A stretch of DNA of 64,000 nucleotides, taken from the NCBI GenBank assembly GCA_003331065.1, contig QENB01000010.1, positions 19,995 through 83,994 of the forward strand, given 5' to 3'. A model generated the notes under the pieces. That model saw nothing but the letters and a program-made list of their open reading frames with translations, did no database searches and was not told where the DNA came from. Positions 8,841 through 18,076 of the stretch are shown in pieces. A program made the position numbers and the translations under genes. Each line of letters starts with the position of its first letter. Position 1 is the stretch's first letter. Source of the stretch: Candidatus Tokpelaia sp. JSC188. Its GTDB lineage: Bacteria; Pseudomonadota; Alphaproteobacteria; Rhizobiales; Rhizobiaceae.

Positions 8841-10484
8841 ATGAAACGAGATGAATCACAGTTTCAAGCAGCTCTAAATACCTTGAAATATCAAAATAAT
8901 AATGGTGCACTATTTAATATCAAGAAAGCATTTTTTGATGACATAAACCGCTTTAATAATTTCTCTCTCAAGCTAGATGATCTTCTATTTGATTTTTCCA
9001 AATGTGCTGTTAGCAAAAACACATTAAGATTACTAGAAAATTTAGCCAGAATCGCTAATATCAGTAGCAGGCGCGATGCTATGTTTACTGGAGAATCAGT
9101 CAATATAACAGAAAATCGCCCAGTCTTGCATACAGCGCTGCGTGCGCCCGAAAAATGCAAAATTTTATTAGGAGAAACAGATCTCGTACCAGAAATCCAG
9201 TCTGTTTTGGCCAAAATGGAGAAATTTTCTAATGCAATCCGTAATGGCCTGCTGAAAGGGGAAAGGGGAAATCCATTTACAGATATAGTCAATATTGGTA
9301 TTGGCGGCTCTGATCTTGGCCCTGCTATGGTGACGAGAGCGCTAAGGCCTTATCATAATGGGCCTGCCTGTCATTTTATCTCTAATATAGATAGCGCTCA
9401 TATTATTGATACATTAGGCGCTCTTAATCCGAGCAACACATTTTTTATCATTGCTTCCAAAACGTTCACAACAATTGAAACCATGACAAATGCATTATTT
9501 GCTCGACAATGGATTGCAAATTCTTTGGGAGCAACAGCGGTTTGCAAACACTTTGCTGCTGTATCCTCTGCGATCAATAAGGTAATAGATTTTGGCATTG
9601 ATGAGTCTTATATCTTTGGTTTCTGGAACTGGGTTGGGGGACGTTATTCCGTTTGGGGTGCAATTGGTTTACCGGTTATGATTGCAATTGGCTCTGCACA
9701 ATTTCGCCAGTTTCTTGCTGGCGCCCATATAATGGATGAACATTTCCGCAAAACACCTCTCATGACCAATATACCTGTTGTGTTTGGGCTTGTTGGCTTC
9801 TGGCATCGGGTTATCTGCAATTACCCCACACGCGCCGTCATTCCCTATGAACAACGACTTAAGAGGTTGCCTGCTTACCTTCAACAGCTTGATATGGAAT
9901 CGAACGGCAAATGCGTAACATCTGAAGGCACGCAGGTTACAACAGCAACTGGACCTATCGTCTGGGGTGAACCGGGGACAAACGGACAACACGCTTTTTT
10001 CCAATTGTTGCATCAGGGAACAGATATCATTCCGATTGAATTTATTATATCCGTCAATAGTCATGAACCGAACCTACAATCCCAGCATAATCTTCTTTTA
10101 GCAAATTATCTGGCACAAACAGAAGCTTTGTTATGCGGACGTCCTGCTGAGGCAGCCTATACCCAAATGATACAACAGGGCGTAGGAGAAAATGAAGCAA
10201 GGAGGCTTGCCCCACATAAAGCTTTTCCTGGCAACCGTCCTTCCATTACTATTATGCAGGATCTTTTGACACCTTTCGCCCTTGGAAGGCTGCTCGCACT
10301 CTATGAACACCGTGTTTTTGTTGAAGGCATCCTCATGAACATTAACTCATTTGATCAATGGGGTGTAGAGCTGGGTAAAGATCTTGCTAATTCATTAGTA
10401 AAAATGATTGAAGGAGAAGCAGAGGATAGCACAAAAAAATCGCTATCAGGACTTCTATCGCATATCCGTGCTTATAGAAAGTAA
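8841..10484 (+). CDS. pgi: Glucose-6-phosphate isomerase
   Basis: Interconverts glucose-6-phosphate and fructose-6-phosphate. The full-length 547-residue protein has [13 protein letters not shown] (about 151-163), the PGI signature region [17 protein letters not shown] (about 262-278) and the C-terminal signature with [11 protein letters not shown] (about 500). Glk, Pgi and GpmA in the same region, together with GalP, imply functional use of hexoses, at least through the upper steps. The ATG follows an AG-rich stretch (AAAGAGGATATAGA). There is no operon partner: gaps of 705 and 465 bp flank it. Confidence 0.96.
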   Translation: MKRDESQFQAALNTLKYQNNNGALFNIKKAFFDDINRFNNFSLKLDDLLFDFSKCAVSKNTLRLLENLARIANISSRRDAMFTGESVNITENRPVLHTALRAPEKCKILLGETDLVPEIQSVLAKMEKFSNAIRNGLLKGERGNPFTDIVNIGIGGSDLGPAMVTRALRPYHNGPACHFISNIDSAHIIDTLGALNPSNTFFIIASKTFTTIETMTNALFARQWIANSLGATAVCKHFAAVSSAINKVIDFGIDESYIFGFWNWVGGRYSVWGAIGLPVMIAIGSAQFRQFLAGAHIMDEHFRKTPLMTNIPVVFGLVGFWHRVICNYPTRAVIPYEQRLKRLPAYLQQLDMESNGKCVTSEGTQVTTATGPIVWGEPGTNGQHAFFQLLHQGTDIIPIEFIISVNSHEPNLQSQHNLLLANYLAQTEALLCGRPAEAAYTQMIQQGVGENEARRLAPHKAFPGNRPSITIMQDLLTPFALGRLLALYEHRVFVEGILMNINSFDQWGVELGKDLANSLVKMIEGEAEDSTKKSLSGLLSHIRAYRK

Positions 10485-10949
10485 CTATAAAGTGATAGGA
10501 AGAGCATTGCGTAGTTTTCTTTCTTTATAATCTTCCAATCATAGAAATATCTTTCTATAGAAATCAATTACTTTTAATTTTTGATTACTTTAATAGTAGC
10601 ATCAAAATCATATAGCCAATGTAGATAAGCAATTTAGAAAATTTAACTTTTTTCGAAAAGAGCTTAATTTAAGTACTAAATTGCTTTATTCTTTAAAAAT
10701 TTATTAAGAAATATCTAGATATTTGCCTGAATGCCAGAAAAGTACTAGATAGACAACAAAATTTGTCATTACACCTTTTGGTGATTTTAATTAGTATTCG
10801 GAGGTATGTATATCCGTATGAAGAAGATGATACTATGTAGCGTTTTATAGAATTACCAGAGTCATTTTTTTGACTAAAATGTCCTTAAGATTTCGAAAGA
10901 TCATGCCAGTAGGTTTCTTGCTTCTAACTCCCTAGCCTGGAATAATTTT
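10485..10949. other. Intergenic before tsaB
   Basis: No gene, RNA or clear terminator recognised in this AT-rich spacer. In related genomes small genes can precede tsaB; none is intact here. Confidence 0.5.
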
Positions 10950-11666
10950 ATGCTAATCCTAGCCATTGATACCGCTTCTCCTTTTTGTGCAACTGGTCTT
11001 ATCAATAATAACCGCCTTCTAGCTAAAGTAAATAAAAGTATCGGTAAAAGACATGCTGAATGTCTTATGGAACAGATTATGTCTGTCATGGATGAAGCGC
11101 ATAAGAACTTTTCTGATATTGATCGTATCAGTGTCAATACAGGTCCGGGTTCTTTTACTGGAGTACGCGTCGGTGTATCTGCTGCTCGCGGGCTGGCATT
11201 AGCTCTCGACAGACCAGCTATCGGTATCAACACTTTTGAAGCACTCGCTTTTGAAACGGCACAACACTATAAAGATCGACCTATAACCATAGTGCTTGAA
11301 GCACACAGAGGCACCCTTTATGTGCAAGATTTTAATGCTAAAAACCAGGCTATCCGGTTCCCTCGAATTGATACAGCCGAAGCAATTGCAGCAACTTTAT
11401 CTAAAACCACACTACTGCGCGGATCAGGAGTCTACAAAATCACACAACGGACCTGCCATCCGTTCTTTGATACAACATCAACAGCAGATATTGAAATCTA
11501 TGCTTTTCTAGCTGCTAGAAAAAAAAAATCTGAAAAAGCTAACCCGCTTTATATGCATCCACCTGATGTTAAGCCGAAGGCAGCAATCCCATTTCTCCCC
11601 TTTTCTGGTGAGATCAATTGTTGTAAACAGGGAAAAGTTTTATCAGAAAAACATAAATGTCCATAA
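10950..11666 (+). CDS. tsaB: tRNA N6-threonylcarbamoyladenosine biosynthesis protein TsaB
   Basis: A 238-residue ASKHA-fold partner of TsaD and TsaE in making t6A37 on ANN-decoding tRNAs. The N-terminus MLILAIDTASPFCATGL is diagnostic, and SVNTGPGSFTGVRVGVSAAR (about 62-81) is the TsaB signature. The C-terminal third is lower in similarity and Lys-rich but reaches normal length. ATG at 10950 starts exactly at the conserved strand. rimI follows after 80 bp, the usual alphaproteobacterial order, suggesting an operon with the modification genes downstream. Confidence 0.92.
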   Translation: MLILAIDTASPFCATGLINNNRLLAKVNKSIGKRHAECLMEQIMSVMDEAHKNFSDIDRISVNTGPGSFTGVRVGVSAARGLALALDRPAIGINTFEALAFETAQHYKDRPITIVLEAHRGTLYVQDFNAKNQAIRFPRIDTAEAIAATLSKTTLLRGSGVYKITQRTCHPFFDTTSTADIEIYAFLAARKKKSEKANPLYMHPPDVKPKAAIPFLPFSGEINCCKQGKVLSEKHKCP

Positions 11667-11746
11667 TCTAGATGTGTTTTGCGGAGACAAGACGTCCTGA
11701 ATTCAGCTATGGAATATCTTAGTTCTACAAGCCAAAGTTCTTTTAA

Positions 11747-12232
11747 ATGTTCACTACTTTTTCATCTTTACACCGTAAAGTATTGATTAACCCTGTTAAA
11801 AAAGGTGATGTCAAAGCATTGCATACCCTTCACAAAAAATGCTTCTGGCAAGCGTGGGATAAAGAGACATTCAGGTTTTTTTTGCATGACTCACAGGTTG
11901 TAGGTTTTCTCTCTCTATCAACTGGAGAAACACATTGTCCGACTGGTTTTGTTCTCGCAAGGACTGTTGCTGATGAGGCTGAAATCCTGTCCATTGCTGT
12001 GGATATCGACTATCGTGGATATGGAATAAGCTATGTCCTCATGAACGTTTTATTGGACTATCTGTATCAAAAACAGATAAAAATGCTTTTTCTGGAAGTA
12101 GATGAATTCAATAAAAGAGCACGCACTCTTTACAAACACTTCGATTGTAAAGTCATAGGACGGCGCCGTGGCTACTATAAATCACAAAGTGGTCACTCTG
12201 ATGCACTTATCTTAAGTCGAAAGTTGTTATAA
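11747..12232 (+). CDS. rimI: Ribosomal protein S18-alanine N-acetyltransferase-like GNAT
   Basis: A 161-residue GNAT acetyltransferase. The acetyl-CoA pyrophosphate loop is in motif A, SIAVDIDYRGYGISYVL (82-98), where the usual Q/R-x-x-G-x-G/A becomes R90-G-Y-G-I-S. Motif B follows with LEVDEFNKRARTLYKHF (about 125-141). RimI acetylates the N-terminus of ribosomal S18. The position right after tsaB supports the name. The first 15 residues are not conserved and the exact start is uncertain. In relatives fur often sits between rimI and miaB; here only 49 bp separate them. Confidence 0.85.
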   Translation: MFTTFSSLHRKVLINPVKKGDVKALHTLHKKCFWQAWDKETFRFFLHDSQVVGFLSLSTGETHCPTGFVLARTVADEAEILSIAVDIDYRGYGISYVLMNVLLDYLYQKQIKMLFLEVDEFNKRARTLYKHFDCKVIGRRRGYYKSQSGHSDALILSRKLL

Positions 12233-12281
12233 AAGAAATAAAATGGATATTTAACTTTTTAAAGAAATATAAACAATACAA

Positions 12282-13673
12282 GTGGAGAGCAAAAGTTTAC
12301 TTATCATGGAGATAAAGATAAAAGCACAGGAAAAAAATAATCAGCGTAAAGTTTATATCAAAACCTACGGCTGCCAAATGAATGTGTATGATAGCCAGCG
12401 GATAAGTGATAGTCTTAGCGTAGAAGGATATATCACAGTAAACAGCATAAAAGAAGCTGACCTTATTTTGCTTAATACCTGTTATATTAGGGAAAAAGCC
12501 GCAGAAAAACTTTATTCTGATCTTGGACGCTTACGTATTATGCGTGCAAAATACAAACAGACGCCGCTAACAATTGGTGTTATCGGTTGCATTGCTCAAG
12601 CAGAAGGGGAGGAAATTATTCGTCGATCGCCGATTGTTGATTTAGTAATCGGACCGCAAAGTTATCATTGCCTACCGTATATTCTAAAGAAAGTAGAAAA
12701 AGGAACGAAAATTATCGAAACGGACTATGCATTAGAAGACAAATATATGCGTATGCCACTACCGAAAAAGGAAGCAATACGTCATCGTGGTGTTAGTGCT
12801 TTTCTAACCGTTCAGGAGGGTTGTGATAAGTTTTGCACTTTCTGTGTTGTTCCATATACGCGTGGAGTAGAGGTTTCTCGTTCTGTGGAACAAATTGTGC
12901 TTGAAGCTGAAAATTTGGTTGATGGCGGTGTAAGAGAAATCACGCTTTTAGGACAAAACGTCAACGCTTGGCACGGTAACAGTAGTAGTACACATGAGTG
13001 GCGCTTGGGTGATCTTCTATTCCGGCTAGCAAAAGTCAAAGGGCTTAAGCGTCTTCGTTATACGACAAGCCATCCGCGTGATATGGATGATACGCTGATT
13101 GCTGCCCACCGTGATTTGCCAATGCTGATGCCTTATCTGCATTTACCGGTGCAAACTGGCTCTAATAGGATATTAAGAGCTATGAATCGCCGGTATACTG
13201 CGCTTGATTATCAGAAGCTAATTGAGCGAATCCGAGCCGTTCAGCCTAATATTGCGTTGTCTGGAGATTTTATTGTCGGCTTTCCTGGTGAAACAGATGC
13301 AGATTTTGAAAAAACATTAAAACTTGTGCAAGATGTGTTTTACGCCTCTGCTTATTCTTTTAAATATTCTCCTAGACATGGCACGCCGGGTGCAGATATG
13401 TCTAATCAGATTGATGAACAAACAAAAGACGAACGACTTCAGCGATTACAGGTACTTCTTGGTAAACAGCAACAGCTATTTTTGCAATCAAAGATTGGTA
13501 CAGTCATAGATGTTTTAATTGAAAAACCAGGACGCAATGAAGAGCAAATGGTCGGGCGCTCACCCTGGCTTACGCCAGTTGTGCTGAAGACAAAAGCACC
13601 AATAGGAACAATGCTTGATGTCGTCATCGAAGAAGCAAAGCAGAATAGCTTTGTTGGGCGCTCACAAGAATAA
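12282..13673 (+). CDS. miaB: tRNA-2-methylthio-N6-dimethylallyladenosine synthase
   Basis: A radical-SAM methylthiotransferase that converts i6A37 to ms2i6A37 in tRNAs. The N-terminal UPF0004 domain begins [16 protein letters not shown] (25-40) with the first auxiliary-cluster cysteine C31. The radical-SAM cluster is C181-x3-C185-x2-C188 in [10 protein letters not shown]-terminal TRAM domain ends with SFVGRSQE. At 463 residues the length is normal. The start is either GTG 12282 or ATG 12306; conservation begins near residue 22, so both are possible. It is normally followed by phoH, which is missing here. Confidence 0.95.
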   Translation: MESKSLLIMEIKIKAQEKNNQRKVYIKTYGCQMNVYDSQRISDSLSVEGYITVNSIKEADLILLNTCYIREKAAEKLYSDLGRLRIMRAKYKQTPLTIGVIGCIAQAEGEEIIRRSPIVDLVIGPQSYHCLPYILKKVEKGTKIIETDYALEDKYMRMPLPKKEAIRHRGVSAFLTVQEGCDKFCTFCVVPYTRGVEVSRSVEQIVLEAENLVDGGVREITLLGQNVNAWHGNSSSTHEWRLGDLLFRLAKVKGLKRLRYTTSHPRDMDDTLIAAHRDLPMLMPYLHLPVQTGSNRILRAMNRRYTALDYQKLIERIRAVQPNIALSGDFIVGFPGETDADFEKTLKLVQDVFYASAYSFKYSPRHGTPGADMSNQIDEQTKDERLQRLQVLLGKQQQLFLQSKIGTVIDVLIEKPGRNEEQMVGRSPWLTPVVLKTKAPIGTMLDVVIEEAKQNSFVGRSQE

Positions 13674-13994
13674 TTATTCTTTAGTTTAGTCTAACTATCT
13701 ATCATACTGATGTAAAGAAATGACAAGGTGTAAAGCCGTTGAAATTAGCAACATTGTAATCTTAGTGTTTGATATAATCATTTTACAGATAGTGAGTTAA
13801 TTAGTCATTGATATTGGAATCGAATAAATTAAAGAAATACTGATTTCACTGATGTTTGAGAATCTATAAGGAAAAGTTAGATTATTAAGAAATTTCTCCC
13901 CTTGTCTGTATGTATACTCGCACGTTCGCCTATTCAGACGTTATCCTTAATGAAATACAGAATGCTCCAACATCTGCAGATAAAAATCTTTTTA

Positions 13995-14002
13995 CCCCCC
14001 CC
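13995..14002. repeat. 8-C homopolymer, intergenic
   Basis: Run of eight C in the miaB-ybeY spacer (TTTA before, TCCC after). Confidence 0.9.
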
Positions 14003-14012
14003 TCCCTTGATT

Positions 14013-14034
14013 GAGAATCATTTATGATTATCAT
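14013..14034. promoter_or_regulatory. Fur-box-like palindrome
   Basis: GAGAATCATTTATGATTATC contains the perfect inverted repeat AATCAT-TT-ATGATT (14016-14029) and overlapping ATGATTATCAT (14024-14034). It resembles the classical Fur-box pattern, but it lies about 200 bp before ybeY and no iron gene is adjacent. It could be a chance AT palindrome. Confidence 0.25.
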
Positions 14035-14231
14035 AGAATGGTCCTGCTTAGCTTACTTTAGTTCCATGGTAAGAATTTGTGCGTGATTGAGGTACTGAAT
14101 ATCTTAGAAAAGAATAGTTGACAGAAAAAGATGTATTGACGCCCTGATGTATTAACGCCCTCTTGTCATAGAGATTATTAATACTTATGATCGATTTACA
14201 AATAAAAGCCATGCTAAAAGGCTGAGGTTCT

Positions 14232-14714
14232 GTGATCACAATTGACATTGCTGTTCATGATAAAAGTTGGATGGATAAAAAAAGTCTTAAAAAACTGGTG
14301 ACTGAAATTGTAGAAGTCACACTTAAGCGCCTTTCCATGCAGCATATCTCAAGCGAATTGAGCCTTGTTTTCACAAATAATGCAGAGATATGCTATCTTA
14401 ACTCTGCATGGCGCAGCCAAGGCAAGGCAACCAATGTACTTTCCTTCCCTGCCTTTCCAATTAAAATTGGAGGAAAGGTTGGCCCTATGCTTGGAGATAT
14501 TATTCTGGCCCGTGAAACCATAGAGCAAGAAGCCACTAAACAGAGAAAACCTTTCATTCACCATTTAAGCCACCTAATTGTGCATGGTTTTTTGCATTTG
14601 CTGGGATATGACCATGAGAATGACACTGATGCTGCAATCATGGAAACGATAGAACAGGAAATTGTTAAGATTCTTGCTATTCCTGATCCGTATACTGTAT
14701 CGGCATTAGATTAG
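14232..14714 (+). CDS. ybeY: Endoribonuclease / rRNA maturation factor YbeY
   Basis: A single-strand metallo-endoribonuclease acting in 16S rRNA 3' maturation and ribosome quality control. The 160-residue protein has the zinc motif in HLIVHGFLHLLGYDHEND (about 114-131), with all three metal His in the H-x3-H-x5-H pattern. GTG at 14232 is preceded by CTGAGG. corC follows after 16 bp, and that pairing with lnt next is the standard rhizobial order. Confidence 0.94.
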   Translation: MITIDIAVHDKSWMDKKSLKKLVTEIVEVTLKRLSMQHISSELSLVFTNNAEICYLNSAWRSQGKATNVLSFPAFPIKIGGKVGPMLGDIILARETIEQEATKQRKPFIHHLSHLIVHGFLHLLGYDHENDTDAAIMETIEQEIVKILAIPDPYTVSALD

Positions 14715-14730
14715 ACCAAGATTTGGGATC

Positions 14731-15729
14731 ATGGCGGATAGAACAGATACACAGCCAACAGATGCGGAGAATGCAGGCGATGCTACTAAAGAGCGATATC
14801 CGCGAAGATTACGGGAAAATGAAAAACGCTCATTGCTAAGGGGTTTTTTTTCGTTTCTCCGATCACCACAGGATGATTTAAATCATGGTGACTCAGATAA
14901 TAGATTTTCTTACCAACACAGTAAAACATTTTCATCGCAAGAGCGAGTGATGTTCAGGAATATTCTGGAACTACACCAAGCGAGGGTTGATGATGTGATG
15001 ATTCCACGCTCTGAAATTGAGGCGATTGAGATTAATACAACACTTGCAGAAACGTTACAGCTGTTTGAAAAATCAGACCATTCACGCATGCCGGTTTATG
15101 TTAGCACGTTAGATGATCCGCGTGGTATGGTTCATATCCGCGATGTTTTGACATATATCACTCGCGCTGCGCAAAAAGAGGAAAAAAATAAAATTCTTGA
15201 TCTTTCTCATGTTGATCTGAATAGACCGCTTCGTGATCTTGATGTCATCCGCGATGTGCTTTTTGTACCGGGTTTAATGCTTGCAAATCAGCTTTTAGCT
15301 CGCATGCAAGCTACACATACACAAATGGCTTTGATCATTGATGAACATGGCGGAACAGATGGGCTTGCCTCTATGGAGGATATTGTTGAGCTTGTAGTTG
15401 GTAATATTGAGGATGAACATGACGATGATGATGTTATGATTGTCGCTGAAGCTGATGACAGTTGGTTAATTGACGCCAGCGCAGAATTTGAAGAAGTAGA
15501 AGAAACAATCGGTACTGATTTTAAACCCGGAGTTCACGCTGAAGAAGTTAATACGATTGGTGGCCTTATTGTTTCTGCTCTTGATCGGATACCAGCTCGT
15601 GGAGAAATCATTGAAGTGATCCCTGGCTATCGTTTCCAGGTCCTTGATGCTGATCACCGCCGGATAAGACAAGTTCGTATGCGTCGTATTTCTGAAAAAG
15701 AGCTTGATGCAAAAAAATCTCCCAGATGA
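14731..15729 (+). CDS. corC: CBS-domain hemolysin-family protein (CorC/HlyC type)
   Basis: A 332-residue cytosolic protein with a CBS-domain pair (about 85-220; DVMIPRSEIEAIEI opens the first, IIDEHGGTDGLASMEDIVE ends the second) and a C-terminal CorC_HlyC domain (about 240-325) containing the GLIVSALDRIPARGE element. It belongs to the CorC family linked to Mg/Co efflux; lacking the DUF21 membrane domain, it is the soluble form. Its Lys/Arg-rich N-terminus (1-45) is poorly conserved. It lies 16 bp after ybeY and 42 bp before lnt, so is probably co-transcribed. Confidence 0.9.
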   Translation: MADRTDTQPTDAENAGDATKERYPRRLRENEKRSLLRGFFSFLRSPQDDLNHGDSDNRFSYQHSKTFSSQERVMFRNILELHQARVDDVMIPRSEIEAIEINTTLAETLQLFEKSDHSRMPVYVSTLDDPRGMVHIRDVLTYITRAAQKEEKNKILDLSHVDLNRPLRDLDVIRDVLFVPGLMLANQLLARMQATHTQMALIIDEHGGTDGLASMEDIVELVVGNIEDEHDDDDVMIVAEADDSWLIDASAEFEEVEETIGTDFKPGVHAEEVNTIGGLIVSALDRIPARGEIIEVIPGYRFQVLDADHRRIRQVRMRRISEKELDAKKSPR

Positions 15730-15771
15730 AGATGCAGCACTGTATTTTTTACGTTTAAAAGTAAAAACACT

Positions 15772-17427
15772 TTGACCCTTTTTAATTTGTCATACTTTTC
15801 ACTACTACAAATATTTTGCCCATGTCGTTTTGCGCATAATACAATTCAGGCATTATCAAGTTGGAAACGGCAAATAATAGCTCTTTTTGCAGGTGCCGCG
15901 ACAGGGCTTGCTTTGCCTCCGGTCAATTTTTTCCCGATTTGTTTTCTCACATTTCCGATTCTTACCTGGTTGCTTGATGGCATTTATGTACAGCGAATCA
16001 CAAAACGTCGCCAACGCTATAAAGCGGCTATTCTGACGGGATGGAATTTCGGTTTTGGTTACTTTGTAGCTGGTTTGTGGTGGTTAGGCGGCGCAGTTCT
16101 TATTGATATTACTGTCTATGGCTGGATTATGCCTTTTGCTGTATTTGGCCTTCCTGCGTATCTTGCCTTTTTTTACGCTTTTGCTACGTTCGTGGCCTTT
16201 CTTCTATGGAAGCCTGGCTATCGCCGGATTATTACGCTCAGTATTGCTTTCGGATTAGCCGAGTGGTTGCGTAGCCAAATATTTACCGGGTTTCCGTGGA
16301 ATGCACTTGGTTATACTGCCATGCCGTTTCCACTTTTGATACAAGCAGTTGCCGTTATTGGACTTGATGGTATGAATATGCTTGCTGTGCTTGTATACAC
16401 CACTCCAGCTCTTTTTATCGAAAGAAAGGGTAAAAAAATAGGTTTTTTGGTTGCTGCTATTCTTATGATAGCAGATTTCAGTTTCGGTTTTTATCGCCTT
16501 AACATGGAAGCTCCAGTCCACATACTGGCATCAAAAACAATACGGGTGCGTATTATTCAGCCTTCCATTTTGCAAAGTGAAAAAATTGATATTGCAACAA
16601 GGCGGGTAAATTTTGAACGTCATCTGCAACTGACCGCAGCAGCGCCAATAAACGGTGTTACCCCGCCTCGCCTTATTATCTGGCCAGAAACATCAGTTCC
16701 TTATATACTCGATTATACCCCCGCTGCCTTGGAGCGGATTACGCGAATCTTAAAAGACAATCAACTGGCGCTGGTTGGCGCAGTTCGGGTGGAAAAAATA
16801 AACAGTGCTACAGCAACATTTCGATATTTCAATTCTCTTCAGATTATCCATCCAAAAGGTAAAATTATTGCTTCTGCTGATAAAGTTCATCTTGTACCTT
16901 TTGGGGAATACTTACCGCTTGATTCTTGGTTCCGTAAGCTTGGTCTCCAGGCCATTGCCTCTTTTGCAGGAGGATATAGCGCTGCGGAAAAACACAGTAT
17001 CATTGCACTTGAAAATGGGCTTCTCTTGCTGCCACTTATCTGTTATGAGGCTATTTTCCCAATAGATCTTACACATGAAAAGCTTAAACCAGATGTACTT
17101 GTCAATATCACAAACGATGCTTGGTTTGGCAATACCCCTGGCCCTTGGCAACATTTCGCACAGGTGCGTATACGTGCTGTAGAACAAGGTATATCACTTA
17201 TTCGTGCAGCTAATAATGGCATTTCTGCTGTAACCGATCCTTATGGTAGAATTATAGCCATGTTAAAACATAATGAAATTGGATTTATAGATATTGATTT
17301 ACCTATAAAAACTGTTCCAGTGTGGAGCCAGAATTTTACAAAGATATATATTTTTTACATATTCTCGCTATTACTATTATCCATAAAGGGTATGAAGATC
17401 TTTGTCCAAGATTATTATACAGGATAG
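15772..17427 (+). CDS. lnt: Apolipoprotein N-acyltransferase
   Basis: The inner-membrane enzyme that adds the third acyl chain to lipoproteins. The 551-residue protein starts with several membrane segments (about 32-240) and continues with a periplasmic nitrilase domain (about 260-510). The catalytic triad is visible: Glu in WPETSVPY, Lys in ADKVHLVPFGEY, Cys in LICYEAIFP. A last membrane helix precedes the C-terminus (FYIFSLLLLSI). The TTG start is 42 bp after corC and uncertain. At least two predicted lipoproteins in the window (CyoA, NlpD-like) are possible substrates. Confidence 0.93.
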   Translation: MTLFNLSYFSLLQIFCPCRFAHNTIQALSSWKRQIIALFAGAATGLALPPVNFFPICFLTFPILTWLLDGIYVQRITKRRQRYKAAILTGWNFGFGYFVAGLWWLGGAVLIDITVYGWIMPFAVFGLPAYLAFFYAFATFVAFLLWKPGYRRIITLSIAFGLAEWLRSQIFTGFPWNALGYTAMPFPLLIQAVAVIGLDGMNMLAVLVYTTPALFIERKGKKIGFLVAAILMIADFSFGFYRLNMEAPVHILASKTIRVRIIQPSILQSEKIDIATRRVNFERHLQLTAAAPINGVTPPRLIIWPETSVPYILDYTPAALERITRILKDNQLALVGAVRVEKINSATATFRYFNSLQIIHPKGKIIASADKVHLVPFGEYLPLDSWFRKLGLQAIASFAGGYSAAEKHSIIALENGLLLLPLICYEAIFPIDLTHEKLKPDVLVNITNDAWFGNTPGPWQHFAQVRIRAVEQGISLIRAANNGISAVTDPYGRIIAMLKHNEIGFIDIDLPIKTVPVWSQNFTKIYIFYIFSLLLLSIKGMKIFVQDYYTG

Positions 17428-17550
17428 TTAGCAGGCTATTTTCTGTGGAGGTTTTTAAGTTGTTAGCCATAAGCGCGTACCAAAGAGGACTTCTTATAAA
17501 GTAGACGATTGTAAGATTCTAAGAAATTACTATTATATGGGGCAATATTA

Positions 17551-17939
17551 AAGAAAAAAGCCGACCCAGTTGATCTGTATGTTGGCATTCGAATTCATCT
17601 TCGACGTCATTACTCTTATTATAAGTCAAGAAAAGCTTGGCAAACAATTAGGAGTTACATTGCAATAGATTCAGAAATCTGGCAAAAGCATCGCATTTGT
17701 GCAAGTCATCTGCAAGCTATTTCTGAAATTCTTGAAGTTCCAGTTTCATTTTTTGGGGTTCCTTCAGTACAGAAAAAATCTTTCTGAGAGTGAAGTTAAT
17801 CATATGAACTTTTCTCCCACTAGTGAAGAAACGCAACTAATGCGCGCCACGCATATCAAGGATCCCAAGATGGGTCGTAAAAATTATTGATCTAGCGCAA
17901 ACCCTTTCCAATAAAAGCAGTGATGATGTGTCTGAGTGA
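17551..17939 (+). pseudogene. Broken XRE-family transcriptional regulator
   Basis: Remains of the helix-turn-helix regulator usually found between lnt and metK in Rhizobiales. Pieces occur in order but in different frames: KKADPVDLYVGIRIHLRR (from 17554), then SQEKLGKQLGVTLQ in a second frame, ending at a TAG where Gln is expected, then CASHLQAISEILEVPVSFFG back in the first frame (about 17700), then ESEVNHMNFSPTSEETQLM, and finally IIDLAQTLSNKSSDDVSE in another frame to a TGA at 17937. There are at least three frameshifts and one nonsense codon; no functional protein is possible. The ORF-like stretch 17699-17890 is one of these fragments. Confidence 0.85.
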
Positions 17940-18076
17940 TTTTTTTATATTAATTGAAAATGTCTGCCTTTAAAGCTAGTTCTTACTTATAAATATATTT
18001 CTAATATAAAATCGTTTCTTGTGACGAATGTTATAATCCGGTATTCCAGGTAATTTCTTCCAGAGGGGTATTTCCG

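Larger units (their letters stand above)
13674..14231. other. Spacer in the usual phoH position
   Basis: 558 bp without an ORF where related genomes carry phoH between miaB and ybeY. I could not recognise any PhoH P-loop text in any frame. It contains an 8-C tract (13995-14002) and an inverted repeat resembling a Fur-type site (14013-14034). Confidence 0.5.

Noticed and set aside
17699..17890. 63-codon frame as a small gene
   Set aside because: It is a fragment of the XRE pseudogene, which is readable in neighbouring frames on both sides.
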